Source: Saccoglossus kowalevskii
Taxonomy: Eukaryota > Hemichordata > Enteropneusta > Harrimaniidae
Direction: 5' to 3'
Length of the DNA: 39,413 nt
Assembly (NCBI RefSeq): GCF_000003605.2
Contig: NW_003142305.1
Span: forward strand, 389,819 to 429,231
The notes under the pieces were generated by a model. The model was not told where the DNA came from. It made no database searches and saw only the letters and a program-made list of their open reading frames with translations. A program made the translations under genes and the position numbers. Below, in pieces: positions 23,531-36,420 of the stretch; position 1 is the stretch's first letter; each line of letters starts with the position of its first letter.

Positions 23531-23952
23531 TTGTTTTATCAATGCACAAATTTCATTCCATAAGTGTTGAACCAACTGTATGGTTAGGATGATACTCTGT
23601 ATATAGTTACTGTGGGAAAAGAGCAATATCTGATTAGTTTTCTGTGCCATCTGTACATAATAATTAGTTTAATTTGCATAGTTTAGTTTTGCTTTAATTT
23701 ATTTTCATTTTGGTGTATTGTGATTGACAATTCCTGATATAGAAGATTCATATTAAAGTGAGAGAAACATACATTTTCACAGCTTCAACGAAAGTAGCGT
23801 ACATAAATTCCAAGTGAAATAAAGCAATCAACACTATACTGGTCACATTTACCCAGATGTATTCCCTCTAGAGGGGGTTCTACTCTGTATCTTGAATTCA
23901 ATCAAAAGTGCATATGCAAATCATGAGCATACTATAAGATTTATAACATATA

Positions 23953-24138
23953 CTGTGGAATACTTTATTTTCGCTGGAATTAATTTTCGCTGAAAAGGCT
24001 TTTTGGGCGTTTTGTATGGAATTTTCACTGATTTTTGATGAATGTAATGTGAAATATAGGGAAAAAGTATATTCGCTGGATTTTATTTTCACGGAATCAG
24101 CGAAAATAAATTCCAAGCGAAAATAAAGTATTCTACAG
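23953..24138. mobile_element. TA-flanked palindromic MITE, 186 bp, ~41-bp inverted repeats
   Basis: The left arm CTGTGGAATACTTTATTTTC, continuing gctggaattaattttcgctga, is matched by the complement of the right arm (CTGTAGAATACTTTATTTTC, continuing gcttggaatttattttcgctga). Two substitutions and one indel separate them. TA flanks both sides (23951-23952 and 24139-24140). The arms carry the phrase ttttcgctgg twice each. It is non-coding; the - strand frame at 24116-23898 is a shadow of it. Confidence 0.9.
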
Positions 24139-24144
24139 TAACTT

Positions 24145-27100
24145 ATGTTGATATTGATCTATCTACCTATCTTACTACATCTCTCTTACTAACCACATCT
24201 GTCCTGTTTGTTTTGTTATTTGTTATGTGATTGACTATATTTGCAAAAAATAATGCCACTGCTAAAGGAAAGATTTGTGTTTGTCATATTTTACAATTCT
24301 TCTAGAAAAAAAATGTAATCTGAAATAAAGGTTTCAAGGTCTTGAAGTTACAATACATAAAACCACAGATTGATGGTAATTGCTGTTTTAATTTACAATT
24401 ATGTTCAATGAAGTGAAACTTCCTGTCCTTTAATCTTGTTCTCTGATAATACATTATTGTTTAGATAATTATGTGTTAGGCTATGTGCATGAATAACAGT
24501 AATGGATCATCTGCTGTGGCAGAAATAGATGCAAATATGCAGTGGGGCAGATAATAGACAAGGTAGCTCAGCATAACAGTGCTACAAATGGCAGAAATGA
24601 ATCTGCCATTCGCTACAAATAGATCAGCAATTTGCACGACATTAACAGACATAGATCTGCCATTCACATCACGCAATCAACTTTAAACCTTGCAAAAACT
24701 CAATCAAAATCTCTGCAATATACAGACCCCTAAAACCATCCTCTAGCCTGGGGACTGCATATTTCTGCAATTATCATAACCTTGTCTTGTGCAGTTAAAA
24801 ATGGTAACCTTTATGATAACTTGCACACATACTATTTCCATTTGATTGGGTTAACCAGTCGCAGAGCAGCTGTACAGAATTGAATTCACTATTCACACTG
24901 CTGTGGCCACTTAGAATATAAATACTAATTTGAAAAATTAATGCAAGATGGGCATTTTGTTACCATTATCTTCCTTACAGTTTACATTTTGGGAACTCCT
25001 TAGACTGTGACGTCATACTGAGACATATTGTAAACCTTGTCAGACATGTTTGTGAAACCAAATTGATATGTGTATTCATTAATATTTCTTATTTGTATCA
25101 CCTTCACATATACTGGTGCATTAACAACATTTTAGATTATTAGCCAATGAGGAACTTGGCAGGAGTCCTATTTATTTAATAGGTAAAAAATGTGCATGCT
25201 GAAACTGACTGTGTATTCAGTCATGTTTTATATATGGTGTATCAGTGAAAGATTGATAGTCAACAGCTCTTTCAATCATGACTAGATTCAGCTTCCCTTT
25301 GTTGGTCTTTAAATTTATTCCTTATGTGGTAAACTTGCCGATTTAGAAGAATCAAAAATAGTTTTGTTTTTTTTTAATTATCAAAATAATTCAAAACCTA
25401 TTTCCACCCGAGGGTTCAATTATTTTTATACTGGACAGAAGTGTATATATTTTATGATTTGTATAATTTATTTAGAGTTGTCAACACACACACACATCTT
25501 TACAGGCCTGATAGTTTAAAAATCTGAGTAAAGAAATGGGCTATACTAGATCTAAATATATATCAAAATTTAGAGCGGGCAAGTATACAAGGCTATTATT
25601 TGACGACTGCTGTATCTTAGGCAACCCCTCCCCCATTCCCATGATGAAACCTATCAGTTGCATTTCATTTCAAATACAATGTCATTTATAATGATAATTT
25701 ACAAGTATGACCTGTGTGAGAGGTAACTATAAACTTCCACAGTGATTGACTGTATATAACTTTGACATTCCAGAACCAGCTATCAAGGAATTAAAGATCA
25801 ATAGGGCAATGTAATGCTTGATAGCTGTAAAGTTGGCATGTAATGCTGCAACATCACAAATCTGAAAGCAGTACTTGCACTTAAATATATTTATGTATCC
25901 ATTTCAGGTTTGGAGGACATTCACATTAGATTCTGTTAAGTAGGAAATACTTCTAATTGGAAATAATAACTACAGGAAAAAGTGTGTCTTAGTTCTAACC
26001 CACCTCCCCTATAAACCCCTTATCCCACCCTCGCCTACCCCACAGTCAATAATACCATAAAACCATGCACTTGCTTGTTCAGCGATTCAGAAATGTATGT
26101 ATTCAAAGCGTTCTTTGAAATTGAACTATGTGATACATAATTTCTTCATCATGCATGCAAAATATATAGTGCTACTGAGCTTTGGATCTTAATGGCTTCC
26201 ATCCCTGTCATTACTCATAATAAAGATCAAAGGAACAACATGTCTTGGTTCTTATTTGCACTGTACAAAGGACGACAATATATTCTCAGTTTTAATAGAG
26301 TTCATTTTTCAAATAATACCTAGTCTATTATTACCTGCCAAATAGCTGATGGGACAAAAGATAAAATATTTCAATATCTATCGAGTAATGTCCCAGGACA
26401 ATTTATAGCTGTCTTCATGATCATGTGATGCATTAATGACTTTACTCTAGTTTAAATGATCTATAGATGCACTTCCATACAAAACAAACTAGGTTTCCCT
26501 GAATTAATTTTATTTTTCATCTTCCCAAGATCAATATGCGAGTACAGGTGTTTGTTCTCTATTGTTTTGTCTATCATGCTACTGGTATTTTTAACGATGC
26601 AATATGGACATTTTTTACCCATGGAGCGCTCAATATTTTTCCTGCTTAAATTTGGGTAAATTTGTTTATTAAACTGAATTTAATCTTAACTTTGGACAAA
26701 ACAGAAAAAATGTGACATTGAATCTAGTTTTTGATCAAAAATTTTGAAATTTTTACATGATGTATCGTAAATTAAAAATGTTGTTATTGTAGCACTCAGA
26801 TGTGTATATGAAACAATAAGAATTCTCTAATCACTGTACATGTGTATTAGTGTTATTCCTTTTCCCATCCAACAAATAAGTGCTACAAAAGAAGTTTGTA
26901 GTTTACATTATATTATAAACCAATTTGGTCTTGAACATGCTGTATTAAACAACAATATTACAAATGTATCCATAGTGCATCTTTAAATGTACCACTGGCA
27001 TGTTGTTTTTTTATGAAATTAATTTCAACAAAACTACTCTTTCTAAAAGACCCCAAAAAAGTAATATTTTGTTTATAATCCTCATTCACATCAGGTAAAA

Positions 27101-29705
27101 GGTGTATGTCACATATTTTTATTTATTAATTTATTAAGTCTCAAGCTTAATTTTTATTTGAAAAAACTGTTAGGAGAACAAATTGAACAGAAAGGTTTTC
27201 GTGTTCTTTTTTCATAAATGAATGTCTTGTTTGAAGGTAAAATGTCTCCTTGCTAGAATCTATAACATGAGCTACATATACTATATATCTAAAGCTTGCT
27301 GATTGTTTATAAAGTTTATCACATATAAAGCTTGTCAACTTTAATGTGTCACATATTCTGTTAAATGCACTGTGAAGCATTTTATAACGTGTGATATAAT
27401 TTCACTTCTTTATTTGGAATTGTACAATTTCTGTCATGTTTTATGCTTGACAAGTATGATAGTTCTACATGTTGTATGATATTATGAATTTGGTTTCACA
27501 GTTATGTCCATAAACCTAGTTTGGTAATAAATGTTCATCAGTGTGATATCATCACCCCACTTGTTATCAGATAATTTAATACTTTAGTGTACCTCCTGCT
27601 TACAGGCTCAGAACGAGTACTGCTGTAACACAACTTAGTAAATGCATTATCAAGTTTCAATGTTTCCAACTCACCAGTGGTTTCAAAGTCTGTGGTGCAG
27701 TGAATTCACTTGAACTGAAGTGCAGTGCCATTTTTACTTCTAATATGCACTATCAGTATCTACCTTTAATTTTTAGCTTCGCTGTCGACACAGTGGTACA
27801 GTACTAGTTTAATAACAGTGTTCCTTTTTTTTTTCTAATTCCTAATGAGAGTTTAATTTTTGTTCCCATTTTGGAACATCCAGTTAAGAGTGATTGCAAC
27901 ATTCAACCACAGAAATTCATGTTAGCTGATATAGTGCCTGTAGTACTTTATAGTAATTGACATGACTTCAATACATTACGTTGCAGTATTAACTCGTGTA
28001 ATTGAATAAGCCACAGTCTGATATAGAAACCGAGTAAATACAAAATTATTCATGATTCATCCATGTTCCAAGGATTAAAGTGTACATGTGTAAGTATAGC
28101 ATGTCACCTATTACTTTGTACCCAATACCTATGCACAAACCACAATGCTAGCAATATCTCATTAGCCATTCTGATTTATACAAACATCAAAATAAATTAC
28201 TTTTTGTTGATTGGCCAGTTCAACATGTGTGGGCTCATTACAGTTACAGAGAAGGCTCAAATTAATGTCATTTTTAAGCAACAAGTAAATTTTAGTCATA
28301 TAGTTGACCACAATTAATAATTACAAGCATATTGTACCTACATTGTAGGCCTTAGTAGAATGAGATGTAATGAGTGTAATATGGCATAGAATTCTGTCTA
28401 AGATATTGTACACACAATTTATAATTTTTGAACAGCATTCATGTGCAGGGATTGCATATCCTGCTTTCCATGACCCCCAATATTGAAGAATGTCCTTATT
28501 TTACTACAAGGGTCCAATTTATGATAAAGTTGTTTAGAATATATTGCCAATTACTTTGTTCCCCAAATATTAAAGAGAGACGCTCATTTTAGTACAAAAA
28601 TGTCCCAAATGTGATACAGAGAATATTACTTCTGTACTTTCTCGCTGGGACTCACATTACATGAAAATACAATCCTTGGCCGCATACATGTATACATGTA
28701 TACATGCAAATCCTTATTATACAAGTGCAGTACTTCAGAATTTCTTTCATATTTATTTGAATTTTTTCTCCATCACTCAAATACAACATTACAAGGTATA
28801 TTGTAATTTGTACATGACAAGTATCCTTGGCTTTAATTGCGAATATAAACCAAACATGTATCTACCTATAATTCTGTGCTATATTTATTTTGTATTCAAG
28901 CGTTATTCAAGAAAATTCAAAAATGTACAATAAACTATTGATGTCAAGTAGACTATGTCATTTCTCTGCTGAATACTAAACAATATTTATAGACTTTGTG
29001 TCTCATCATTCACTAACAAATTCATTTCAGGTCAATTCAGATGCTTTTCGATGTCAATACATACTGTGGGAAAGATATATACTAAATTTAGTTTTTCACA
29101 CTGTTTTTTTAAAACACATTTTTCATTCTTTAAATGTGAATGTGGCCCTCTACTACTATTTGCTTTAAATCAATATTCTCTGCTCGGAAAATTCAAAATT
29201 TATAATTTTTTTGTGACAATATTCCATTGGAAGGAGGGGGGTATAACAATTTATACCTCATATAATTAAAATATGTAAAGAAAATAACGATAGTTGTATA
29301 ACAAATATTTTTAAAATTTATTACAAGCCATTTTGTTTTACCTCCACCTTTGGTAGCTCTAACTACTGACTGGACCATTAAATATCACAAGTTGTATTAT
29401 GTTCTCTCACATAGGTCATCAGTGAAATTGTATACGCTTATTCATTTCAGCTGTTAATATGACAAATATTTAGTAGACATGAAAGTGTTCAAAATATGAC
29501 AGAAGCGAATTATATCAGGTTCCACATTTCTTGACATAATTAACTCATAAATATTCATTCTGTATGAGTTAGCATCTTAATTCCGGTGTGTCAGGGAGAA
29601 AAATTACAAACATGAATTTGAAAAACCATGCCATAGCAGTTCAACTTGTAACTTGAACTTCATGGTATACCTATAAATTATATTTTGTTTACCTGTAACT
29701 CATCA
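24145..29705. other. Gene-free AT-rich region
   Basis: No supported exon or RNA gene. There is a short self-complementary run of tacatgta units at about 28684-28706 and a (ca)n tract near 25483-25495. Short open frames (for example 28063-28317 and 28661-28933) have no recognisable motif. Confidence 0.45.
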
Positions 29706-29709
29706 TTTC

Positions 29710-30010
29710 AGTTAGGGAGCCTTTTATTCTACCCCTAACTCTGCATTATATTACGGGTAAGTTAGGAAAGCTTTAATCCAACATCTTAACTCAGCAGTAT
29801 TCACATAGCTAAGAAAGCCTTGATCCTTCCTCTTACTCATCATAGCTACAGAGCCATCTACAACCCTGCTGTATATTTAAGTAGTTAAGATGGCCTACTA
29901 CTAACTCATCCTTACTGCTTAGAGGGTGGGGGCCTTTTATTTTTCAGCAATATACTAGGGAGTCTTCAGCTGAATCTCAACTCATCTTTATAGACGAGGC
30001 CTAATGTTTC
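29710..30010. repeat. Degenerate tandem repeat, spacing 36-50 bp
   Basis: Blocks starting near 29710, 29760, 29807, 29845, 29882, 29919 and 29955 each begin with an ag(t/c)ta or agagg word. Most go on with gcctt or related and then ctaactcat-like words (ctaactctg, cttaactcag, cttactcatc, ctaactcatc, ctcaactcat). Spacing shrinks from 50 to about 36 bases. The copies are strongly diverged. Confidence 0.55.
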
Positions 30011-30329
30011 TTGTGTCTTACTCCTTGTTCTCCCTTCCCTGCATCACTTTAGCTAAGGTGTTTATTATTCCCATGTACAGTGGTAAGATAGTGGTCCAAA
30101 TTCAGACCTACCTGTCCCTAGACAGGCAGATTTTAACTGTTACACAGGTGGTTGTAGAAATATCAATGTATATAAATAAAGATTTAAAGTTTTTTCATAC
30201 ATGTGCTTATCATGTCTAGTGAAGCAAATGTTTTCACAGAAATTGATTGATTTTTAAAACCTTTTCTCAATTCTTGTTAACAAGTACATCTTGAGAGAGA
30301 GACAGGTACTTCACTGACTGGGACAGGCA

Positions 30330-30770
30330 CTTTTAGACGCTGCTGTTGAGAGCAGAGCTATTCTTATTAATGATTTTCCATCTACATCAACTTTAAATTG
30401 CAGACTTTTTTTAAAAACCATTAGCTGAATGGGTTTCATACACACTATGAATTTCGCTTGGGTGGCTTTCTCAGATTTGTTTATTTTGTGATGATTACTT
30501 TAATTTTCTAGTTTTAGTTAATATTTTTGTAACTTTTTTGTAAAAAGTGCTATTTTAGACTTTTTATTAGAGATGGCTAGCCTGATTTATTTCATATTTT
30601 TTATGGAAGAACATCTACCTTGAATGAGCCTCTATCAGATGTGTTAATTTTTGTGACAGTAACTTCAATTTTCAAATTTAGTGAATATTTTTGTAATTTT
30701 TGGAAATAGCAGCGAGTCTTTGCTATGACCATTTGACAAACAATGTGCTGCTAGTTTTCGCCAACCGGTC
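30330..30770. repeat. Dispersed repeat family R2, copy 2 with an internal repeated module
   Basis: This is similar to 23105-23530 (tctcagatttgttta, ttttgtgatgatta, aatatttttgta, gtaaaaagtgctat). Within it the module around ttaatatttttgta at about 30520 returns at about 30685, roughly 168 bases later, in the context tttagtgaatatttttgtaa. Confidence 0.6.
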
Positions 30771-33219
30771 CAATGGACTGACAACTTTAATTTTTAATTA
30801 CAACCCCTATAAAATTTATAATGATGCCAAAATTTTAATTAGGAGGGCTTTTCCATTAATAAAGGTGTATATACTGTGATATAAGTGATAGCAAATAAAA
30901 TTGAAATCAGTAGAAATTTATTCAATCCATAATGCATATGCATGTTGTGAAACGTATTTTCAAACTTTATGATTGACATAAATCTTATATGGTTATTGAT
31001 CCAAGCTTTCATGAACCCCAGATAGTGATTGCCAATTTATGTCACTAAAACGCTTCTTTTTTCTAAATTGTCAGTCAATCAAACTCCCTTTCAATAGTGC
31101 TGAATAAACATTACCTTTAGTGGAGGTGAAGCCCAGGTCAGTTATCATACAACTCTCTGGGTCTTCAAAACTAAATATTGACTAACCAATGGAAAAAGTG
31201 TTTGTATTGTATTTATGTCAAAAGAATAATTATGCATTTAGGTGCTAGTGCGTAAGATTGCTATTAAACTTGCGTTTTGTGCACAGTGCTTAGTCACCTG
31301 GCTGTAAATTTATTTACATTATATTAATGATATCATAATTAATTTTGGGATATTTGGTGACATTAGTTAATTTTGCTTTTCATTACACTATTTTTTTATG
31401 TTTTCATGTGAAAATGTTAGTTTAATGCTTTATGTAATGTTTTTTCTCAGTTACTGTCATATTCTAACCTTTGTCAGTATAAAGTCATACTTGTGTACTG
31501 TCCCCCGAGATGATGCAAATATCGTACAGAGATCAATTGCTGTACCTTGTACTTTCTATTCATGTATTGAATAGAATACATTAAATTTGATGCCACGTGA
31601 CACTGTATTAGTATAAGCCAATCAAATACAGTGTGTTGTTAATCTCTATAGCCTCATTCGATTTATGATGCTGGGTGCACCTTGAAAAGCGTTTGTCTTC
31701 TAACACATACACTGTACTTCTTTCTCGGCTGACAATGTTGTATCACATGATATAACCGAAGGTGTTTGACAAGTCTCATTTTTGTGCAGGTAAAGTAAAC
31801 AGAATCTTGTTGCAATATTGTTTTTCAATGTCTTCACCTGTTACATGGCTGACAATGACAACTTTGAATTGCAAATGTAACCTTCCTACACTGAATATCT
31901 CTCTTCATTATCCACAAAATATTTATTGTCCAGGATTATGAAAACAAAAGTAGCCTTTAATTCACCTGTTGGTTTTTTTCAGTTTAGTTGTTATTGCTGT
32001 TGCTATGGGGATAAAACAAAACATCTACTCAAACAGCCGCCTCCCCCCTCCAATTTGATTTATCGTTTGCAACTTTGCATGACAATTCACTTTACTAGCA
32101 TCGGTTTTGTCAGTTCATGTATAGACAGGACATGGTATGATACTTATTAACATTGACACTGCTCAGTGTGTGTGTGTGATGAAAAGGTTAAACTGAGATT
32201 AAAATTGATGAGTTTATGAAACTAACATAATGCTATAATTTCAATTTAAAAATGCATTTGCTTTTACTGGTCACATTTAATAGGTCATTTATTGCTTTAA
32301 AATGTTTTTTAAAATGTTTTTGTTTTTTATATTGATGGTTGAGATGCGCGTCAACTAAAAATACCCTTTTATTCAATGGGTTATAATCACATGAAGAGGA
32401 TTGAGGGAGGATTCATTTCAGTTTTCAGTGATATTCTGTTTGATTTGGTCAGCAAAATTTGTAGGCTCATGAAAAGTTGATTCATGCAAAAAATATACAA
32501 AGTGAACTTTGTCTGGATTTTGTAGTGTTTCAAGTCAAACGTATACCTGCAAAGTAGGGGAGTGATAGATACAAAATGAGTTATTTTGGACATTAATTTA
32601 GGGATTATCATGTGACTTTTGTTGCAACATGTACAAACAAGACAGCAGAGTTTTCAACTGTATTACATATTTAGACAAAAATACCGCATAAAAACTGCAA
32701 ATGTGCAATTTTGTAATTTCTATTGAATTTGCAAATTATGATAATCAATGTTTCCACTTTATTTGATTGATTCTTCTTCCTTTTAGCTAAAGAATATTCC
32801 CCAACCCCTAGTAGTTTGTTATGGATACCGGTACATGAAATTGAAAATGAACTGGAAAGAATTGTACAAAAGATCTGTATTGATTATTGGATCAATTTCA
32901 TTCACTTGTTATCATACATGTACACCTTGATTTGAAGTGAGTACAGTATCCTAATATTCACACATGCATAATTAATCAGACTTAATTTTATAAAATGTTG
33001 AATTTCTGGAACTCCTGATAAGTCTAACAGTCATATTATAAGCTTGAGTATAATATATTGATTAGTTGTACATGTAGTTGTGAAGAAACATCATATGTTC
33101 ACGTCTTTCTTTTGTGTGTATTGTATTTCTGATGTCGTTTCTCTGACCTGCCTTGGCAAATTCTTTGGTACAAAGGGATGGCTTAATAACCCAATATATG
33201 TTGATTTGTTTTTCATTTC
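30771..33219. other. Gene-free region
   Basis: No supported exon or RNA gene was found on either strand. A (tg)n tract lies at about 32167-32178. Confidence 0.4.
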
Positions 33220-33976
33220 ATTGTTATAACCTCCGTGTGTCCGTGCATGCGTCTGTGCGTGCGTCTGGACCTGTATCTTAGAAATACCCGGGCCAATCAC
33301 AATCAAACTTCACACATACATCATACATGATATTATACATATGCACGTCAATTTGTTTCACCATCTGATTCGACATGGCCGAATGGCGCCCATTTTTGTG
33401 CTAAAAATCATCAAAATCAAGCATTTCTCGGCTGTTTACAGATGGATTTTGTTCAAACTTGGTATATACATTAGACATTATAGGACCTTGATGCACATCA
33501 TTTTGTTTTACAGTCTGAATCAGGATGGCCAAATGGCGGCCTTTTTTGTGCTAAAAAATCCTAAAAATCAAGCATTTCTCGGCTGTTTACAGACATTATG
33601 GGATCTTGATGCAAATAATTTTATTTTTCAGATAAGATTCAAAATGGCCAACTGGTGGCCATTTTGTATTAATGAATGTGGTTCTCATGCCATATCTCTG
33701 ACTTGCTTTCACTGATTATGTTCAAATTTTATATATTCGTTATACATCATTTTATATATATACATGTATTCAAAATGGCTGATTTTGAATGCTGTTCCAG
33801 AGCAATATCTCTCAATATGGACAAGTACATGTTTGACGATCAGATACAAATGTCAATCATTTTAATGTTCAAAAATCATATTCCTGACATGGTTATATTC
33901 CAGCTATATCACTATAAACAAAACTATATATCTTAAATTTTATAACTAACGGAGACTGTGCCATGCATGGCTTGTT
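33220..33976. repeat. Dispersed repeat family R1, copy B, left part with ~151-bp modules
   Basis: Blocks containing a variant of atggccgaatggcggcc, then ttttgtgctaaaaatc, then gcatttctcggctgtttaca repeat with 151-base spacing (the last word at 33421 and 33572). A further block at about 33630 contains aaaatggccaactggtggcc. The final 130 bases match the window start. The + strand open frame 33341-33715 runs through these modules and is a repeat translation rather than a gene. Confidence 0.8.
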
Positions 33977-34754
33977 TTATTGTGTAGTGGCCATTTTTGT
34001 CCCACAAAACACCAAATATCAACATCTCAATACATCATACCATTTCTCAGGTATGCCTGGACTGATTTCTTTCAAACTTGGCATTGATATCATAGGTTAC
34101 TGATGCAAATCATTATTATATTCTACTATTTGTATGGCATCCATTAGTTTTTCCTCTCATTTTCTACCCATTTTTCAGATACTCGATCTCTGATTTTGTT
34201 CAATAACCAGACATACATTGTAATAGTACACATATGCACTATAATATTTTTTTTGTTTCATTTGACTGACTGGTGACCGTTTTTGTTCCTAAAAACACCA
34301 TTTCACATGTCATCAAGCGTTTGACAGGTGTACATTTTCCAATTTCATTAAAATAAAATGCATCCAAATACAGATAGTAACTATGTCATTAACAATGACT
34401 TGACACGTCAACAAATTTTGGTCATTACACATTTTATTTTAATTTGCTTATATACACTGCACAAGAATTATGTCGACCATTTCCCTTTAACACAACTATC
34501 TACAGGGCTAAACTGCATCTTGGTATAGTGATATCTTAAAACAACTATTTTGAATTAAGTATTTCTTATGGAACGTACTGACACCCATATTTTGATTAGC
34601 AAAGGCAGCTGCATAGGTCATACATGTATAATTAATGAGATGCATTAGTTAATAAATTGCAGAATTATATTCATGCATATGCAGCCCACTTTATACCAAT
34701 CATGGCAATAAAACTGCTTCAATACACTGTTTCAGCTTGTAGGTAACTTTTACA

Positions 34755-34800
34755 AGGGCGAAACTTGAAGAAGTTGGCTTGAGCCAAAATGTTGCAAAGA
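34755..34800. other. Possible Penelope-like element terminal motif (decayed)
   Basis: The stretch containing cttgaagaagttggcttgag followed by ccaaaatgttgc recalls the tgaagaaggc...gccgaaacgttgc phrase seen at ends of some retroelements, including Penelope-like elements, where it overlaps a hammerhead-ribozyme fold. The conserved gaaac is aaaat here and ctgatga is ttgaaga, so a working ribozyme is unlikely. The assignment is from memory of the phrase only. Confidence 0.2.
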
Positions 34801-35277
34801 TTATTTTTGATATAACAGAAGAAATCATGTAGGTGACAAAATTGTACATGCAGTAAAACACCTAGACCTAACTAGGATACGCTGAGAATTTTATTTATGA
34901 TATGTTACTAATGTCCTTCCTTAAGTAAAAATCAATAGTGTTCATGTAATATACATGTAGAACTCGTTCATGTAAAAAAGATATACCGGTACTACTATAT
35001 TTCCAGTTGCATGTGGTGGTATACTTTGCATTCAGTATAGTTCCACATTCAGCAATCGGTTAGTTCTTTTCTAACTATAAAAATATTATATGTCTATCAA
35101 TATACAATTCTGTTGGTGTCATCGCTGTTTGACATCAAGCTATGAAATAATATCATGGGATTGTATACAAATGGAATGATCATTAACACACAAAATAATA
35201 TAGTGATCTGCCAAGACAAGTTAGATTGACACCTAATGGTTGTTTCCCCCTAAGGCTGTTTATGAAACAGTTGAACT

Positions 35278-35294
35278 GGGGGGGGGGGGGGGGG
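35278..35294 (+). repeat. 17-base guanine run
   Basis: Uninterrupted G from 35278 to 35294 in otherwise AT-rich sequence. It could form a G-quadruplex, or could be a length-variable or assembly-prone site. Confidence 0.9.
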
Positions 35295-35999
35295 TAATAC
35301 GATAGTGGTATTTAGTATATACATATGTATACGTGTCACAATTTATTCTGCAATGCAAATGTGAATAATTCTTGTCATCCATGAAATTTATATTTATGTA
35401 ATTAATATTCTCTATGCATTCCCAGCTCCAATACTAATATTGACCCAGTATTGGCTTTCCTAGAATCAGGAAGTACCAATCCTTTGTGTTCTTGAAATTG
35501 ATATGTAGCAATAAGCATAGATTTTAATTTTGTTGACCTGTTTTTAAAAAAATTACAGTTGTTCATATTTGCACAGAGACCATGTACACTATTTTTCATC
35601 ATAGTGATATTCTGTTTTTCTTTTTTTAATTACTTTGTGATATAGTTACTATTGTACGTAATGAAATGTGGGAACTTGATTGTTCTCATACATTCAGCAT
35701 TTACAAAAGTATAATAAAAATTTGCAGATTATTTTTTACACTTTTCATTGTTTTTTGGATTAAAATTCATACATCATATTCATAGACATTCTTACAAATT
35801 GTCTGACAATAACAAAGTTTAGGCAAACAATTATAATTATTACTGGTACTAGTGTATCTCTAAAATGTAACTTAATTTTCTGTCTGTACATTATCATATC
35901 TTTGACGTTCATAGATTCATTTTGAAGAAATTACTTGCATGAACAATGTTTTAAAGCAAAAAGCAAAAAATTTTCATTTTTGGTCTGAAACAATTACAT

Positions 36000-36420
36000 T
36001 TATAATGGATTACATACACTACATCGGCGCAAAACAGCTTAAACCTTGATTCATCTGACCATATCACTCGACTTCAATTCTCGTAGGTCCACTGTTCATT
36101 GTGCTTGTTTCAGCTGGTGTGTCAGTAAAGTTTTTTTTTTGCTACATACGCATTCATGTTTACTTCACATAAACATTGGTGCACAGTGAAAACACTAATA
36201 TTTTTTCCATAATTAGTTTCCATTTCATTGCGTATTCTTGGTGCTGATCTTGCATCTTAATCCGCAAAATTGTCCAGTCTTCACGCACTTGTTCCTCTTG
36301 GTCAGTCAGATCTTGGTAAATTCGCCTTATTTCCATACATTTCCATTTTTGCCAGGTTGTCACAAACACAACGTTCAAAAATGCCCAAAGAATGAGCTAT
36401 TGCACAATTATTCTTTCCCG
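36000..36420 (-). pseudogene. Tc1/mariner-like transposase remnant, frameshifted
   Basis: Reading the - strand from about 36380 down, fragments in shifting frames fit the Tc1 transposase order. First DLTDQEEQVREDWTILRIKM (linker region), then SAPRIRNEM...ISVFTVHQCLCEV (second helix-turn-helix), then VAKKKTLLTHQLKQAQ, then VIWSDESRFKLF at about 36072-36037, which carries the first aspartate region of the DDE catalytic core. At least one frameshift and two in-frame stops break it, and I could not follow it into the later catalytic residues. No terminal inverted repeats were located. It lies within the extra sequence of R1 copy B. Confidence 0.8.

Larger units (their letters stand above)
33977..35999. 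other. Sequence between the two R1 blocks, absent from copy A
   Basis: This is part of the roughly 3.5 kb that separates the two R1 matching blocks here. It contains further weak R1-like phrases (ttcaaacttggc, tgatgcaaatcatt near 34070-34110), a 17-base G run at 35278-35294 and a possible retroelement phrase at 34755-34800. No exon was recognised. Confidence 0.4.

Noticed and set aside
33341-33715. 124-codon + strand open frame
   Set aside because: It runs through the 151-bp R1 modules and repeats the same peptide words in each; best explained as repeat DNA.
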